Below are positions 1-8,130 of a stretch of 64,000 nt of DNA, piece after piece. This DNA comes from a bacterium. GTDB taxonomy: Bacteria > Sysuimicrobiota > Sysuimicrobiia > Sysuimicrobiales > Segetimicrobiaceae. How positions within the stretch are numbered: the first letter of the stretch is position 1; the number at the start of each line of letters is the position of its first letter. The stretch covers positions 185,422 through 249,421 of the forward strand of contig DATGFS010000048.1 of the NCBI GenBank assembly GCA_035308905.1, written 5' to 3'. The notes under the pieces were generated by a model. That model searched no databases. It saw nothing but the letters and a program-made list of their open reading frames with translations, and was not told the origin of the DNA. The position numbers and the translations under genes are program-made.

Positions 1-219
1 CGCCTGCCGGAGGCCGACCGGGCCGCGCTCACGGCGATGCTGCGGGTCAACGGGTGCAAGCTCCGCGATGACGCGGAGGCGACGGCGCGCGTCGACGAAC
101 TGCGCCGGATGTACGAGCCGTACGTCAACGCGCTCTCGCGCCGCCTCGCGATGCCGCTGCCGGCCTGGCTCGGGGTGCAGGGTGCGCGCGACAATTGGCA
201 GAAGAGCAGGTGGCGGTGA
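1..219 (+). CDS. C-terminal fragment of an unidentified protein
   Basis: Frame 1 is open from the first base to a TGA at 217-219, so the gene begins outside the window. The visible 72 residues are charged and alpha-helical in character (RRMYEPYVNALSRRLAMPLP near the end) and show no catalytic motif. Tails of this kind occur on some ion-channel-like membrane proteins, but that is a weak recollection and no function is claimed. The stop lies inside the proposed start region of the next gene, so the two are probably co-transcribed. Confidence 0.5.
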   Translation, partial: RLPEADRAALTAMLRVNGCKLRDDAEATARVDELRRMYEPYVNALSRRLAMPLPAWLGVQGARDNWQKSRWR

Positions 220-788
220 TCGTCCTGGCCTCCGCTTCGCCGAGGCGCGCCGAACTGCTGGCGTCGGCGGGGCTGCCGTTCGTCGTCGTTCCAAGCAGCG
301 TCGTTGAGGAACGCCTGCCCGATGAGCCGCCGGACGCCTTCGTCCGCCGGCTGGCCGCGGCGAAGGCGCGAGACGTCGCCGCCGCGCGGTCCCGCTCCAC
401 GCGGGACTTCGTGCTCGCGGCGGACACGGACGTCGTGCTCGACGGCGACGTCCTCGGCAAGCCGCGCGACGAGGACGACGCACGGGCGATGCTCGCGCGG
501 CTGTCCGGACGCGTCCACGACGTGGTGACGGGATACGAAGTGTACGATGCCGCGGCCGGCCGGGCGGACGGCGCCGTCGTGCGAACGCGCGTGGAGTTCG
601 CGGCGCTCGGCCGCGGAGAGATCGACGCCTACGTGGCGACGGGCGAGCCGATGGGCAAGGCGGGCGGATACGCGATCCAGGGGAGGGCGGCGGGAATGAT
701 CCGGCGGATCGAAGGATCCTACACGAACGTCGTGGGGCTTCCACTTCGCGAGGTGCTGGAGACGCTGGCGCGGATGGGAGCGCTGTGA
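195..788 (+). CDS. maf: Maf family nucleoside triphosphate pyrophosphatase
   Basis: Cytosolic house-cleaning enzyme that hydrolyses non-canonical or excess nucleoside triphosphates to the monophosphate and pyrophosphate. The family signature is intact: LASASPRRAELL at the N-terminus, the AADTDVV metal and catalytic segment near residue 77, then GKPRDEDDARAMLARLSG and the G-YAIQGRA block. Length (197 aa) is normal. The start is uncertain: TTG at 195 gives the longest form, but GTG at 210 or 216 would put the SASPRR motif at the usual distance from the N-terminus and is more family-like. The gene overlaps the upstream stop and its own stop overlaps the next start (GTGA), so it belongs to a tight operon. 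Confidence 0.93.
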   Translation: MAEEQVAVIVLASASPRRAELLASAGLPFVVVPSSVVEERLPDEPPDAFVRRLAAAKARDVAAARSRSTRDFVLAADTDVVLDGDVLGKPRDEDDARAMLARLSGRVHDVVTGYEVYDAAAGRADGAVVRTRVEFAALGRGEIDAYVATGEPMGKAGGYAIQGRAAGMIRRIEGSYTNVVGLPLREVLETLARMGAL

Positions 789-1843
789 CGGCCGCGCAGC
801 CGCATGCGGCAGGTGCGGCGCGGACGGTCCCGGTGCTCATCGCGTCGTACCTCGAACCCGAGCTCGTCGAACGGATTCGCGCCGTCCCGGGCGTCGAGGT
901 GATGTACGAGCCGGATCTGCTTGCGAAACCCACCTATCAAGGACAGCACCACGGGCAGCCCTTTTCGCGGGGCGCGCAGGATGAGGCGCGGTGGCGCGCG
1001 CTGCTCGCGCGCGCGGAAGTCCTCTTCGACTTCGACTTCACGAATCTCGACCGCATCCCGGCGCTCGCGCCGCGCGTCCGCTGGATCCAGGCGTCGAGCG
1101 CCGGCATCGGCGAGATGCTGGTCCGTACCCGGCTGATCGACTCCCCGATCGCTTTTACGACGGCGGCCGGCGTCCACGCGAGCGCGCTCGCCGAATTCTG
1201 CGTCATGGGGATGCTCGTCTTCGTCAAGGACCTCTTCCGCTTGAAGGCCGAACAGGCCGCGCATCACTGGGAACGCTACTGCGCCCGCGAGGTGCGCGGC
1301 ATGACGCTCGGCATCATCGGTCTCGGCAGCGTGGGCCGGGAGGTCGCGCGCATGGGCCACGCGCTCGGCATGCGGGTCATCGGGACGAAGCGCACCATCC
1401 CGCCGGACGGCGTGCCGCACGTCGAGCGCGTCCTCCCCCCGGACCGGACCGAGGAGGTCGTGCGGGAGGCGGACGTTCTCGTCCTCATCGTGCCGCAGAC
1501 GTCCGGGACGCGCCGGCTGTTGGGCGAGCAGGAACTGCGGAGCATGAAGCGGGGCGCGATTCTCGTCAACATCGCCCGCGGCGCGATCGTCGACGAGCGG
1601 GCGATGATCGCGGCGCTGCACGACGGACACCTGGGCGGCGCGGTGCTCGATGTGTTCGCCAAGGAGCCGCTGCCCGAGGACAGCACGTTATGGGATCTGC
1701 CCAACGTGATCGTGAGCCCGCACTCGGCCAGCACCGTTCCGGGCGAGAACTCCCGGCTGACCGACCTGTTTTGCGAGAATCTGCGCCGCTATCGGGAGGA
1801 CAGGCCCCTACTCAACCTCTTTGACCGGGAGCGGCTGTATTGA
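785..1843 (+). CDS. D-2-hydroxyacid dehydrogenase (NAD-binding)
   Basis: NAD(P)-dependent D-isomer-specific 2-hydroxyacid dehydrogenase of 352 aa. The Rossmann loop GLGSVGREVARMG lies around residue 180, followed by VNIARGAIVDERAM and the C-terminal SPHSAS segment with the catalytic His. The Arg of NIARG and the Glu of the KEPLPEDS block complete the usual Arg-Glu-His arrangement. The substrate cannot be read from sequence; phosphoglycerate, glyoxylate and hydroxypyruvate are all possible in this superfamily. The N-terminal substrate domain with its QASSAGIGEM segment looks like the GhrA/YcdW or phosphoglycerate-dehydrogenase-like group. The GTG start overlaps the Maf stop as GTGA, which implies translational coupling. 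Confidence 0.9.
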   Translation: MTAAQPHAAGAARTVPVLIASYLEPELVERIRAVPGVEVMYEPDLLAKPTYQGQHHGQPFSRGAQDEARWRALLARAEVLFDFDFTNLDRIPALAPRVRWIQASSAGIGEMLVRTRLIDSPIAFTTAAGVHASALAEFCVMGMLVFVKDLFRLKAEQAAHHWERYCAREVRGMTLGIIGLGSVGREVARMGHALGMRVIGTKRTIPPDGVPHVERVLPPDRTEEVVREADVLVLIVPQTSGTRRLLGEQELRSMKRGAILVNIARGAIVDERAMIAALHDGHLGGAVLDVFAKEPLPEDSTLWDLPNVIVSPHSASTVPGENSRLTDLFCENLRRYREDRPLLNLFDRERLY

Positions 1844-1893
1844 GCGGGGCCGGAGGTCCGGGCCGCCCGCCCGAACCACCGGCCCATGACGCC

Positions 1894-2430
1894 TTACAGG
1901 ACCGGGACCTGAAGCGTTTCTTCGACGCTCGAGGTTCCCACCGCGCCGGCCGGCAGGTTGACGTTACCGCCGTGGATCAAAGCGCCCGCCGCGAGTCCCA
2001 CCGGACCGAGGAGGATCGCGCCGGTCAGGCTCGTCGCCCCCGCGGCGCCGACATCTCCGACCTGCCTGACCGAGCTGGGAGTCACGTCCAGCGGGGCCAA
2101 CCGCACCGGCCTTCCATCCACCGCGTTGGCCTGGATGTAGGCGATGTGCACCCGCGCGTTCTTGCCGAAGATGCCGGGTTTGGAGACGTCCGTCACGATG
2201 CCTTGGGCCGGCGTCCCCTGCCTGAATGCCACCGCCCGTCCGATCAGAACGTCCGTGGCGACCGTGAACTTGACCGCGGCGCCCTCGGTGACGGTGCTGG
2301 AATCGACCGGGGTCTCGAACCGGAGCAGCACTTTCGTCCCGGCCGGAACCGTGAGGACGGACGCGGCGTGGGCGGGCACCAGGGCGAGGGCGGTGACGAG
2401 AATCGCGACGACGGAAATGCCAATGCGCAT
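1894..2430 (-). CDS. Small secreted protein of unknown function
   Basis: 178 residues. The N-terminus (MRIGISVVAILVTALALVPAHAAS) is a clear Sec signal peptide with an AHA-type cleavage site. The mature part is rich in beta-prone segments (VLLRFETPVDSSTVTEGAAV, VKFTVATDVLIGRAVAFRQG) and ends with a Gly/Ala-rich stretch. It resembles short envelope proteins with an SH3-like or beta-sandwich fold, but no family is assigned. The start is fixed by a strong ribosome-binding site (GGAGG six bases before the ATG on the minus strand); a longer reading frame upstream lacks such support. It is convergent with the dehydrogenase gene. Confidence 0.75.
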   Translation of the reverse strand: MRIGISVVAILVTALALVPAHAASVLTVPAGTKVLLRFETPVDSSTVTEGAAVKFTVATDVLIGRAVAFRQGTPAQGIVTDVSKPGIFGKNARVHIAYIQANAVDGRPVRLAPLDVTPSSVRQVGDVGAAGATSLTGAILLGPVGLAAGALIHGGNVNLPAGAVGTSSVEETLQVPVL

Positions 2431-2773
2431 AGGCGGCCTCCTTTTTGTCGTTCGTGAGTTCGACGTAAGGTCCGTTCGGTAGTTCCGCGAGTGAGGCAGC
2501 GCCGGCCGGGTCCTGAGCCTGCGGCTCGAGCCGCAGCGTACCGGCCATGATGAGCCGGGAGAGTGATTCGCCGTCCGCACGGGGATTCCCGCCCACCGCG
2601 AGCGAGCGTGGCGGCTCACGCGGTGGCCGCCGAGACGTCCGTACCCGTGTCGGGGACAATCGCGTGAAAAACCCATCAAAATAAGGGCTCGAACGCGTAA
2701 CTCCTGAAGGAAACCACTCAAGCCCCACGAACCCCTATGGGCCGAGTGCAACGACGACAAATGGGAGGGAGAC
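2431..2773. other. Intergenic region between divergent genes, HU upstream region
   Basis: This 343-base gap separates the secreted-protein gene (minus strand) from the HU gene (plus strand). It must hold both promoters. The only A+T-rich patch is at about 2665-2684, the likely melting region of an HU promoter, but no clean -35/-10 pair is visible. No RNA gene or repeat was recognised here. Confidence 0.4.
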
Positions 2774-3052
2774 ATGACGAAGGCTCAGTTCACGGCGAGG
2801 CTCGCCGACAAACTCAAACTAAAGAAGGCCGAGACCGGCCGGATTGTCGACGAGTTCACCGATCTGATTATCGGCACGATGAAGAAAGGCGACCGGGTCC
2901 GGTTCCCCGGGTTCGGGACGTTCAAGATCTCCAAGCGGAAGGCGCGAGTCGCCCGCAACCCCCAGACCGGCGAGCCGGTGAAGGTGCCGGCGCGGACCGT
3001 TCCAAGGTTTACGGCTGCCAAGGAACTCAAGGAGGCCGTGAAGCGCGCGTAG
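2774..3052 (+). CDS. hup: HU family DNA-binding protein
   Basis: Nucleoid-associated histone-like protein, 92 aa, the normal HU length. It begins MTKAQFTARLADKLKLKKAE, then carries the dimerisation core and the DNA-binding arm with FPGFGTFKISKRKARVARNP and its proline tip (RNPQTGEPVKVPA). HU bends DNA non-specifically as a dimer and compacts the nucleoid. The ATG is preceded by GGGAGGGAG, a good ribosome-binding site. It is a single-gene unit, with a strong hairpin directly downstream. Confidence 0.97.
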   Translation: MTKAQFTARLADKLKLKKAETGRIVDEFTDLIIGTMKKGDRVRFPGFGTFKISKRKARVARNPQTGEPVKVPARTVPRFTAAKELKEAVKRA

Positions 3053-3076
3053 CTCGCGTACGGTAGGAATCATTTC

Positions 3077-3106
3077 GGGCCCGCGGGGCGCACGCCCCGC
3101 GGGCCC
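3077..3106 (+). terminator. GC-rich hairpin after hup
   Basis: A perfect 14-base inverted repeat (GGGCCCGCGGGGCG and its complement) separated by two bases, 24 bases after the HU stop. The following bases are only weakly T-rich (CTGTGTCTGTT), so this is a terminator by position and stem strength rather than by a classic U-tract. Confidence 0.7.
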
Positions 3107-3135
3107 CTGTGTCTGTTAAGGGGCATCCTGGCGCT

Positions 3136-3162
3136 TTGGCGGGAGACCTGCTACTATATACT
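3136..3162 (+). promoter_or_regulatory. Candidate promoter of the korAB operon
   Basis: TTGGCG at 3136-3141 and TATACT at 3157-3162, with a 15-base spacer, lie in a conspicuously A+T-rich patch in an otherwise GC-rich gap upstream of korA. The spacer is short; shifting the -35 by one or two bases gives 16-17. It would leave a leader of about 105 bases before the ATG. Confidence 0.45.
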
Positions 3163-3275
3163 GCCGGTGGTAATTAAAGCACGGTCATAACGAACTCGAG
3201 CCGCGACGCTCGGGGGAGACGGAATCCTCGCGCCTCGCCCACCGCCTTCGGCTCCGGTGGAGGCAACTGTCACCG

Positions 3276-5147
3276 ATGCAGATCAACCGAATGAAGCTGC
3301 TCGTCGGCGGTGTGCAGCTTCGCGACGGCGTCTCGACGATTACCGACATCCTGGGGCGCCTGCTGACCCGATCCGGGCTCCACGTTTGGGCCGTAGAACG
3401 CGGATTTGCCTCGACGATCTACGGCGCGCACCAATACGACCCGCTCGTCATCTCGACCGAACCCCCGGTCTCCTGGGGCGACGCGCGGGTCGATATTCTT
3501 GTCGGCCTCGAATACGACGCCAACCCCGATTCGAAAATCCAGCCCAACCGCGACACGCTGCTGCGGCACGCCGGTGAGCTCAACGACGGCGGCGTCTGCC
3601 TCTACGACAGTTCGACCGGCGTCGTTCCGACGGACGATCTGGAAGCCCGCGGGGTGCGGGTGTTCCCGATCCCCGCCCGGCAGATCGCTCAGCGCGACCT
3701 GAAGAAGGAAGTCGTTAAGAACGTCGTGATGACCGGCGCCCTGTTCCGGCTTCTCGAGTTCGACCAGGACGAGACGCGGCTGCGGCAGCTGCTCGAAGAG
3801 CGGTTCGCCAAGCGCGGCGGCGGGCTCGTCGATCTGAACCTCGAGGCGGCCCGGCGCGGCCGGGCGGCGGCGGAGGCGATCCTCAAGGAGCGCGGATGGC
3901 GCGACATCGGCTACCGGCTCGAACCGGTCGCCGGCCGCCCGCCCGCGGTGTACATCGGCGGCAACGAAGCGTTGGCGATCGGCGCGATTCAGGCCGGCGT
4001 GCGGTTCTACGCCGGGTACCCGATCACGCCGGCCACGTCCATCCTCGAGTTCATGCAGCGCCACCTGCCGCGGTACGGCGGCCGCGCGCTCCAGGGCGCG
4101 AACGAGCGCGAGTCGATCCGCGCGGCGCTCGGGTCGGCCGCGGCCGGCGTGCTCAGCATGGTCGGGACCAGCGGTCCCGGCCTGTCGCTCAAAGTGGAAG
4201 AGATCGGCGTCTCCGGTATCACCGAGACGCCGCTCGTCATCGTCGACACGATGCGCGCCGGCCCGTCCACGGGGATGCCCACCAAGCCCGAACAGGGCGA
4301 TCTCTGGCTGGTGACCGGCGGGGGGCACGGGGAAATTCCGCGCATTGTCCTGGCGCCGTCGACGATCGAAGAGTGCTGCTCGATGATGCGCGACGCGGTG
4401 CGGCTGTCGGACAGATATCAATGTCCGGTGTTCTTCATGACCGACCTCAACCTGAGCGAAGGCCGCGCCACGGTGCGGGAGGACGCCTTCCGCGACGGCC
4501 GCCGGGTCGAGCGCGAGCTGATGAGCGACACCGACGTGCACGGCGAACGGTATCTCCGCTACCGCCTCACCGACTCCGGGATTTCGCCGCGTCTCGTGCC
4601 CGGCACCCGCGGCGTCACCGCCAAGGTGAACAGCACCGAGCACGACGAGGCCGGCTTCGTCTCGACGGACCGGCCGATGCGCGTCGCGCAGATGGACAAG
4701 CGCATGCGCAAGATGACGGAATACTTGAATCACGACGCCAAGCCGCCCCAGGTGTACGGGACGCTGGGCAAGGGGCCGATCCTGGTGGGGTGGGGGTCGA
4801 CCAAAGCGGTCCTGCTGGACGCGCGCGAGCGGCTGCGCGCCGAGGGCGTCGACGCCGCGGTCGTGCACTTCACGCACCTGTGGCCGTTCCCGACCCACCT
4901 CGCGAAGCCGCTGCTCGATCGCGGCGTGCCGGTGGTCGTCTGCGAGCACAATTACCTGGGGCAGTTCGCCGGGTTGATCCAGGCGCACTGCATCATCCCG
5001 ACGCGGCGCGTGCTCAAGTACAACGGGCGCCCGCTGCATCCGTCCGAGGTCGTCCGCGCCGTGCACGAGGTCACGCGCAACGGCGCCGGCACGATTCGCC
5101 TCGGTGGCAAGGATGCGGTGAAGGTCGAGGTGATGCTCGATGTCTGA
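3276..5147 (+). CDS. korA: 2-oxoacid:ferredoxin oxidoreductase, fused gamma-alpha subunit
   Basis: CoA-dependent oxidative decarboxylation of a 2-oxoacid (most likely 2-oxoglutarate) with ferredoxin as acceptor, together with KorB. Residues 1-190 form the gamma domain (LVGGVQLRDGVSTITDILG). From about residue 228 the pyrimidine-binding alpha domain starts (GNEALAIGAIQAG, YPITPATSILE), with the TSGPGLSLK segment near 297. A domain-II transketolase-like part (GKGPILVGWGSTKAV) follows near 500. This gamma-alpha fusion at 623 aa is the usual two-subunit KorAB architecture. The stop overlaps the korB start by 8 bases. Pyruvate as substrate cannot be excluded from sequence alone. Confidence 0.93.
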   Translation: MQINRMKLLVGGVQLRDGVSTITDILGRLLTRSGLHVWAVERGFASTIYGAHQYDPLVISTEPPVSWGDARVDILVGLEYDANPDSKIQPNRDTLLRHAGELNDGGVCLYDSSTGVVPTDDLEARGVRVFPIPARQIAQRDLKKEVVKNVVMTGALFRLLEFDQDETRLRQLLEERFAKRGGGLVDLNLEAARRGRAAAEAILKERGWRDIGYRLEPVAGRPPAVYIGGNEALAIGAIQAGVRFYAGYPITPATSILEFMQRHLPRYGGRALQGANERESIRAALGSAAAGVLSMVGTSGPGLSLKVEEIGVSGITETPLVIVDTMRAGPSTGMPTKPEQGDLWLVTGGGHGEIPRIVLAPSTIEECCSMMRDAVRLSDRYQCPVFFMTDLNLSEGRATVREDAFRDGRRVERELMSDTDVHGERYLRYRLTDSGISPRLVPGTRGVTAKVNSTEHDEAGFVSTDRPMRVAQMDKRMRKMTEYLNHDAKPPQVYGTLGKGPILVGWGSTKAVLLDARERLRAEGVDAAVVHFTHLWPFPTHLAKPLLDRGVPVVVCEHNYLGQFAGLIQAHCIIPTRRVLKYNGRPLHPSEVVRAVHEVTRNGAGTIRLGGKDAVKVEVMLDV

Positions 5148-6015
5148 CACGAAGCCGGCGCAGCCGGTGAAGTCGGTCTGGGAGCAGAACGCGGCGCCGC
5201 GGCACCGGATTCAGTGGTGTCCCGGCTGCGGCGACTACGCCGTCCTGAACGCGCTCAAGGCGGCGCTGACGAGCCTCGAACTGACTCCGTCGGAAGTGTT
5301 TCTCGTCGGCGGGATCGGCTGCTCCGGTCAGATCCGCAACTACTTGAACGGCAATACCTTTTACGGGACTCACGGTGGAGCGCTCGCCTACGCCCTCGGC
5401 GCGAAGATGGCCAATCCGGACCTGAAGGTCATCACGCTTGCCGGCGACGGCGACACGCTGGCGATCGGCGTGGAGAATTTCGTGCACATCTGCCGGCGCG
5501 ATCCGGATATCACCCTCGTGATCATGGACAACGGCGTCTACGGCCTGACGAAGGGGCAGGATTCCCCGTCGTGGGGCCTCGGGCAGCCCGAGATGAAGGT
5601 CTCCGAGGAGCACCCGCCGTTTCTGGACCCGCTGAAGCTCGCGCTGGCGTCCGACGCGACCTTTGTCGCGCAGTCGTTCTCGGGCGATCCGAAGATGACG
5701 ACCCAACTGATCGTCGAAGCGGTCCGGCACCCCGGCTTCGCGATGCTCAACGATTTTTCTCCCTGCGTGACCTACAACAAGCTCAACACATACGACTGGT
5801 TTCGGGATCATGTCGAGCCGGTGCCGGACGGCCACGATGTCACCAGCCAGGAGGCCGCGGAGCGGCTCATCCACGACTTCGACCGCCGGCAGAAGCTTCC
5901 GGTGGGCATCATTTACCGTCATCCGCGCGCGAAGCTGCCGGCCAAACGTCTGCCGCTGTGGCCCGCCGAGCTCGCGAACGTCGATGCCGAGCCGATGCTC
6001 CAGGGATTCAGGTAA
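5140..6015 (+). CDS. korB: 2-oxoacid:ferredoxin oxidoreductase, beta subunit
   Basis: Thiamine-diphosphate and [4Fe-4S] subunit partnering KorA, 291 aa. WCPGCGDY near residue 26 supplies two cluster cysteines, GIGCSGQI the third and the later FSPCVTYNK the fourth. The ThDP/Mg motif begins AGDGDTLAIG at about residue 101 and continues into MDNGVYGLTKGQDSPS. Translational coupling with korA by the 8-base overlap fits a 1:1 complex in the cytosol. The reduced ferredoxin product could feed the ferredoxin encoded further along this window. Confidence 0.95.
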   Translation: MSDTKPAQPVKSVWEQNAAPRHRIQWCPGCGDYAVLNALKAALTSLELTPSEVFLVGGIGCSGQIRNYLNGNTFYGTHGGALAYALGAKMANPDLKVITLAGDGDTLAIGVENFVHICRRDPDITLVIMDNGVYGLTKGQDSPSWGLGQPEMKVSEEHPPFLDPLKLALASDATFVAQSFSGDPKMTTQLIVEAVRHPGFAMLNDFSPCVTYNKLNTYDWFRDHVEPVPDGHDVTSQEAAERLIHDFDRRQKLPVGIIYRHPRAKLPAKRLPLWPAELANVDAEPMLQGFR

Positions 6016-6039
6016 GGAGCGCCGGTTCGGGACGATCGC

Positions 6040-6369
6040 GTGAGCACGAACGCGACGCCGGACCCGCCGGCGGAGGGCTTTGACACCGGGGCGCTTCTGG
6101 CGGATCGTGACTACATCAAGGTCACCACGCAGGCATTCCCCGCGGCGCTGACCCGGCAGGTTCTGCAGGCACTGAACGAGCGGCGCCGTGCCCGCCGGTT
6201 GGCCCCGGAAGACTCCACGGAACTGCCGGAAATGAGCCTGGCCGAGATGCAGCGCGAAATCGCCTGGCGGGCCGGCACACTGCCGCCTGAGGACGCGCGG
6301 GCAATTGCCGCCCTCGTTCGTCGCCTGGCGTCCGCAAGCTCGGAACGGTCAGGTTCTCGTCCGGGCTGA
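6040..6369 (+). CDS. Hypothetical protein, 109 aa
   Basis: Short hydrophilic protein starting at GTG 6040, 24 bases after korB. It has a disordered N-terminus, then two predicted helices (TRQVLQALNERRRARRLAPE and PEMSLAEMQREIAWRAG), and ends in a Ser/Arg-rich tail. No transmembrane segment, cysteine motif or known fold was recognised. Position and direction suggest it is the last gene of the kor operon, but no functional link is visible. Confidence 0.55.
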   Translation: MSTNATPDPPAEGFDTGALLADRDYIKVTTQAFPAALTRQVLQALNERRRARRLAPEDSTELPEMSLAEMQREIAWRAGTLPPEDARAIAALVRRLASASSERSGSRPG

Positions 6370-6456
6370 GCGCAATCTTCGGAAAAACCTCCATCAAATG
6401 TCGACCCATGGAGAACGGAAACCGCGTCGCCCGTCTGGGGGCGTCAATTTCGCGGG

Positions 6457-6478
6457 CATGATATAGTCCATGATATAG
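6457..6478. repeat. Tandem CATGATATAG repeat
   Basis: CATGATATAG occurs at 6457-6466 and again at 6469-6478, exactly 12 bases apart, in one of the few A+T-rich spots of the region. Paired sites about one helical turn apart often mark a transcription-factor operator; the ATATAG cores could also act as -10-like elements. Confidence 0.6.
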
Positions 6479-6540
6479 CCAATGCAGGGCCGTCAATTCG
6501 GGGGGATCGCGGAAGGAATGGGGCAAGGGTTATTGAACTT

Positions 6541-6594
6541 ATCTACGGTATGGTCTGGGCGGGTGGGAGCATGGCGGTCTACCATACCGCAGAT
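6541..6594. repeat. 14-base inverted repeat with G-rich loop
   Basis: ATCTACGGTATGGT at 6541-6554 and ACCATACCGCAGAT at 6581-6594 are inverted copies matching at 13 of 14 positions. The 26-base loop carries three GGG runs plus GG pairs. It could be an operator, a stable RNA hairpin or a terminator-like structure. No T-run follows, so a regulatory role is favoured over termination. Confidence 0.6.
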
Positions 6595-6767
6595 CCCCGG
6601 GGTGCCCATTGGGCAGCGGAGGGGAGGACATCGAAGTCGCCGCACGAGCGGCGAACGATTGTTTCTCGAGTGGGTGGGGTGCACAGCGAACGCACTCTGT
6701 TCCACACACTCGCAAGTGATGTCATGCACGGCGACGGCGGCTGCTAGTTACGTAATTCCGCCTACGC

Positions 6768-6806
6768 GGCACTCACCGAGGTGGGTGCCGTGAGTACTAA
6801 CCCACC
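6768..6806 (+). promoter_or_regulatory. Mutually exclusive hairpins over the ribosome-binding site
   Basis: GGCACTCACC (6768-6777) pairs with GGTGGGTGCC (6780-6789), 9 of 10. Part of the same strand (6780-6786, GGTGGGT) can instead pair with ACCCACC at 6800-6806. The ribosome-binding site GAGGTG (6778-6783) for the GTG start at 6790 lies within both structures, which suggests control of translation of the HD-domain gene. Confidence 0.4.
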
Positions 6807-8130
6807 CGACCCCAGACCGGGTTCCCTCGGCTCACCGTCCGGCGCGTTCGCGATGCTCCGCACCTGGATGCGGACGGTCGTGGAATTGAACAAGCGGCCG
6901 GACGATGTGCATGAGGAATTTACCAACCCTCCGAACTGGCTGCGCCGCGCCCTCCTCGTCGCTCTGGCGCTCGAACTCTACGCGCTCACGCGGCTCTCCC
7001 TACGGGATCTCCCCGTGATCATCGCACTGACAATTGTGTACGTGCTCACGATGCTCATCCCGCCGGTTCCAAGTCCGCTCGGATACATCCGCACCCCTCG
7101 AGTCGCGTTCATCGTCACGTTGATCCTGTTGTGGTCGCCGCTGCACGTGCTGCTCGTCGTGGCCTTCGGAACATTGCTCGGCGTCGTCCTCCTCCGGCTC
7201 TACGAGCCGTGGAGGGCGCTCATCAACACCGTGCTCTGGGCGTTCCCCGCCGCGCTGGCTTCTTGGATCGGCCACGCGATCCTGGGCGCGATCCCGGGAC
7301 GCCTGATCGGTCTCACGGTGGCGAGCCTGACGATTTTGGTGGTCTATCTGGTCGTCAACTTCGCGCTGCTGGCGCTCTACAATCACTTTCGGCGGGGCGT
7401 CGCCTTTTTTCCCTATTGGTGGAGCTGCGTGACGGAGAACCCGCTCTCGCAGGTGCTCGCCGCTCCGCTGCCGATACTGCTCGGCGCCGTCGCGCTCGGT
7501 GTCGACCGGGGGCCGTGGATGGCGCTGCTTCTCACCGCCCTCTCCGCCGTCACGATGCCGGCGAGCCGCGCCCAACTCGCGGTGTTCCTCGCGTCGCAGC
7601 GAACGGTCCAGGATATCGTTGGCGCCCTGATGATCGGGCTGGAACGCTCCGTGCCGGGGGCGCACGCCCACGCTCGGCGCGTCAGCGATCTCGTGGACGG
7701 GATGGGCCGGCGCATGCGGATCCCTCCGGCCACCCTCGAATCGTGGCGTACGGCCGCGCTGCTGCACGACATCGGCCTCATCGACGCGGACAGCCGGACG
7801 GCATCCCCGATGAGCCACGCGATCGCCGGCGCGCGGATCCTGGCGTCCTACCCGGACGCGATCGTCGCCGACATGGTCCGCGAACATCACACCCCGTGGT
7901 CCGCGGTGACGCCGCGGCTGCGCGGGGCGGGGGGGCTCGGGGCGCGCGTGCTTGCCGCGGCCGAGTGCTATGACGAACTGCGCCACGGCACGCCGGCGAC
8001 CCCCGGCCGGGTCACCCACGCGGCGACCGCGGCCGCGCTTCGGCCGCTGATCGGGTCCCAGCTCGACCCCCGGATCACATCGGTTCTCCTCGAGACGGCC
8101 GAGCGACTCGAACGGAAGGCGGCGTCATGA
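6790..8130 (+). CDS. Membrane protein with cytoplasmic HD phosphohydrolase domain
   Basis: 446 residues from GTG 6790; a GTG at 6781 would add three residues, but GAGGTG at 6778-6783 fits 6790 best. About residues 50-265 form several hydrophobic helices (RRALLVALALELYAL, VAFIVTLILLWSPLHVLLVV and others), making a membrane sensor-like half. The C-terminal half is an HD domain: HAHARRV, LLHDIGLID, MSHAIAG, REHHTPW and ECYDEL provide the metal ligands. There is no GYP motif, so this is an HD domain rather than a canonical HD-GYP cyclic-di-GMP phosphodiesterase, and the substrate is unknown. Its stop overlaps the next start (ATGA); that neighbour has the same membrane-plus-HD layout, suggesting duplication. 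Confidence 0.8.
   Translation: MSTNPPDPRPGSLGSPSGAFAMLRTWMRTVVELNKRPDDVHEEFTNPPNWLRRALLVALALELYALTRLSLRDLPVIIALTIVYVLTMLIPPVPSPLGYIRTPRVAFIVTLILLWSPLHVLLVVAFGTLLGVVLLRLYEPWRALINTVLWAFPAALASWIGHAILGAIPGRLIGLTVASLTILVVYLVVNFALLALYNHFRRGVAFFPYWWSCVTENPLSQVLAAPLPILLGAVALGVDRGPWMALLLTALSAVTMPASRAQLAVFLASQRTVQDIVGALMIGLERSVPGAHAHARRVSDLVDGMGRRMRIPPATLESWRTAALLHDIGLIDADSRTASPMSHAIAGARILASYPDAIVADMVREHHTPWSAVTPRLRGAGGLGARVLAAAECYDELRHGTPATPGRVTHAATAAALRPLIGSQLDPRITSVLLETAERLERKAAS

Larger units (their letters stand above)
6370..6789. other. Long intergenic region with repeats and hairpins
   Basis: About 420 bases without a convincing gene (the ORFs here have poor composition and no homology-like motif). 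It is less GC-rich than its surroundings. It contains a tandem CATGATATAG repeat, a 14-base inverted repeat, a TTACGTAA palindrome at 6748-6755, and hairpins around the start of the next gene; each is listed separately. This is a plausible complex regulatory region for the signalling genes that follow. Confidence 0.6.

Noticed and set aside
1840-2457. ORF on the plus strand opposite the secreted protein gene
   Set aside because: The minus-strand frame has a signal peptide and a strong ribosome-binding site; the plus-strand frame is an Arg/Asp-rich shadow.
3270-5150. Long antisense ORF of 626 codons opposite korA
   Set aside because: It mirrors the korA gene codon for codon in a GC-rich genome; its translation is His/Arg/Asp-rich with no domain, whereas korA has all family motifs.
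6482-6793. ORF in the intergenic region before the HD gene
   Set aside because: No family-like motif, odd composition, and it runs into the ribosome-binding site and start of the HD gene.
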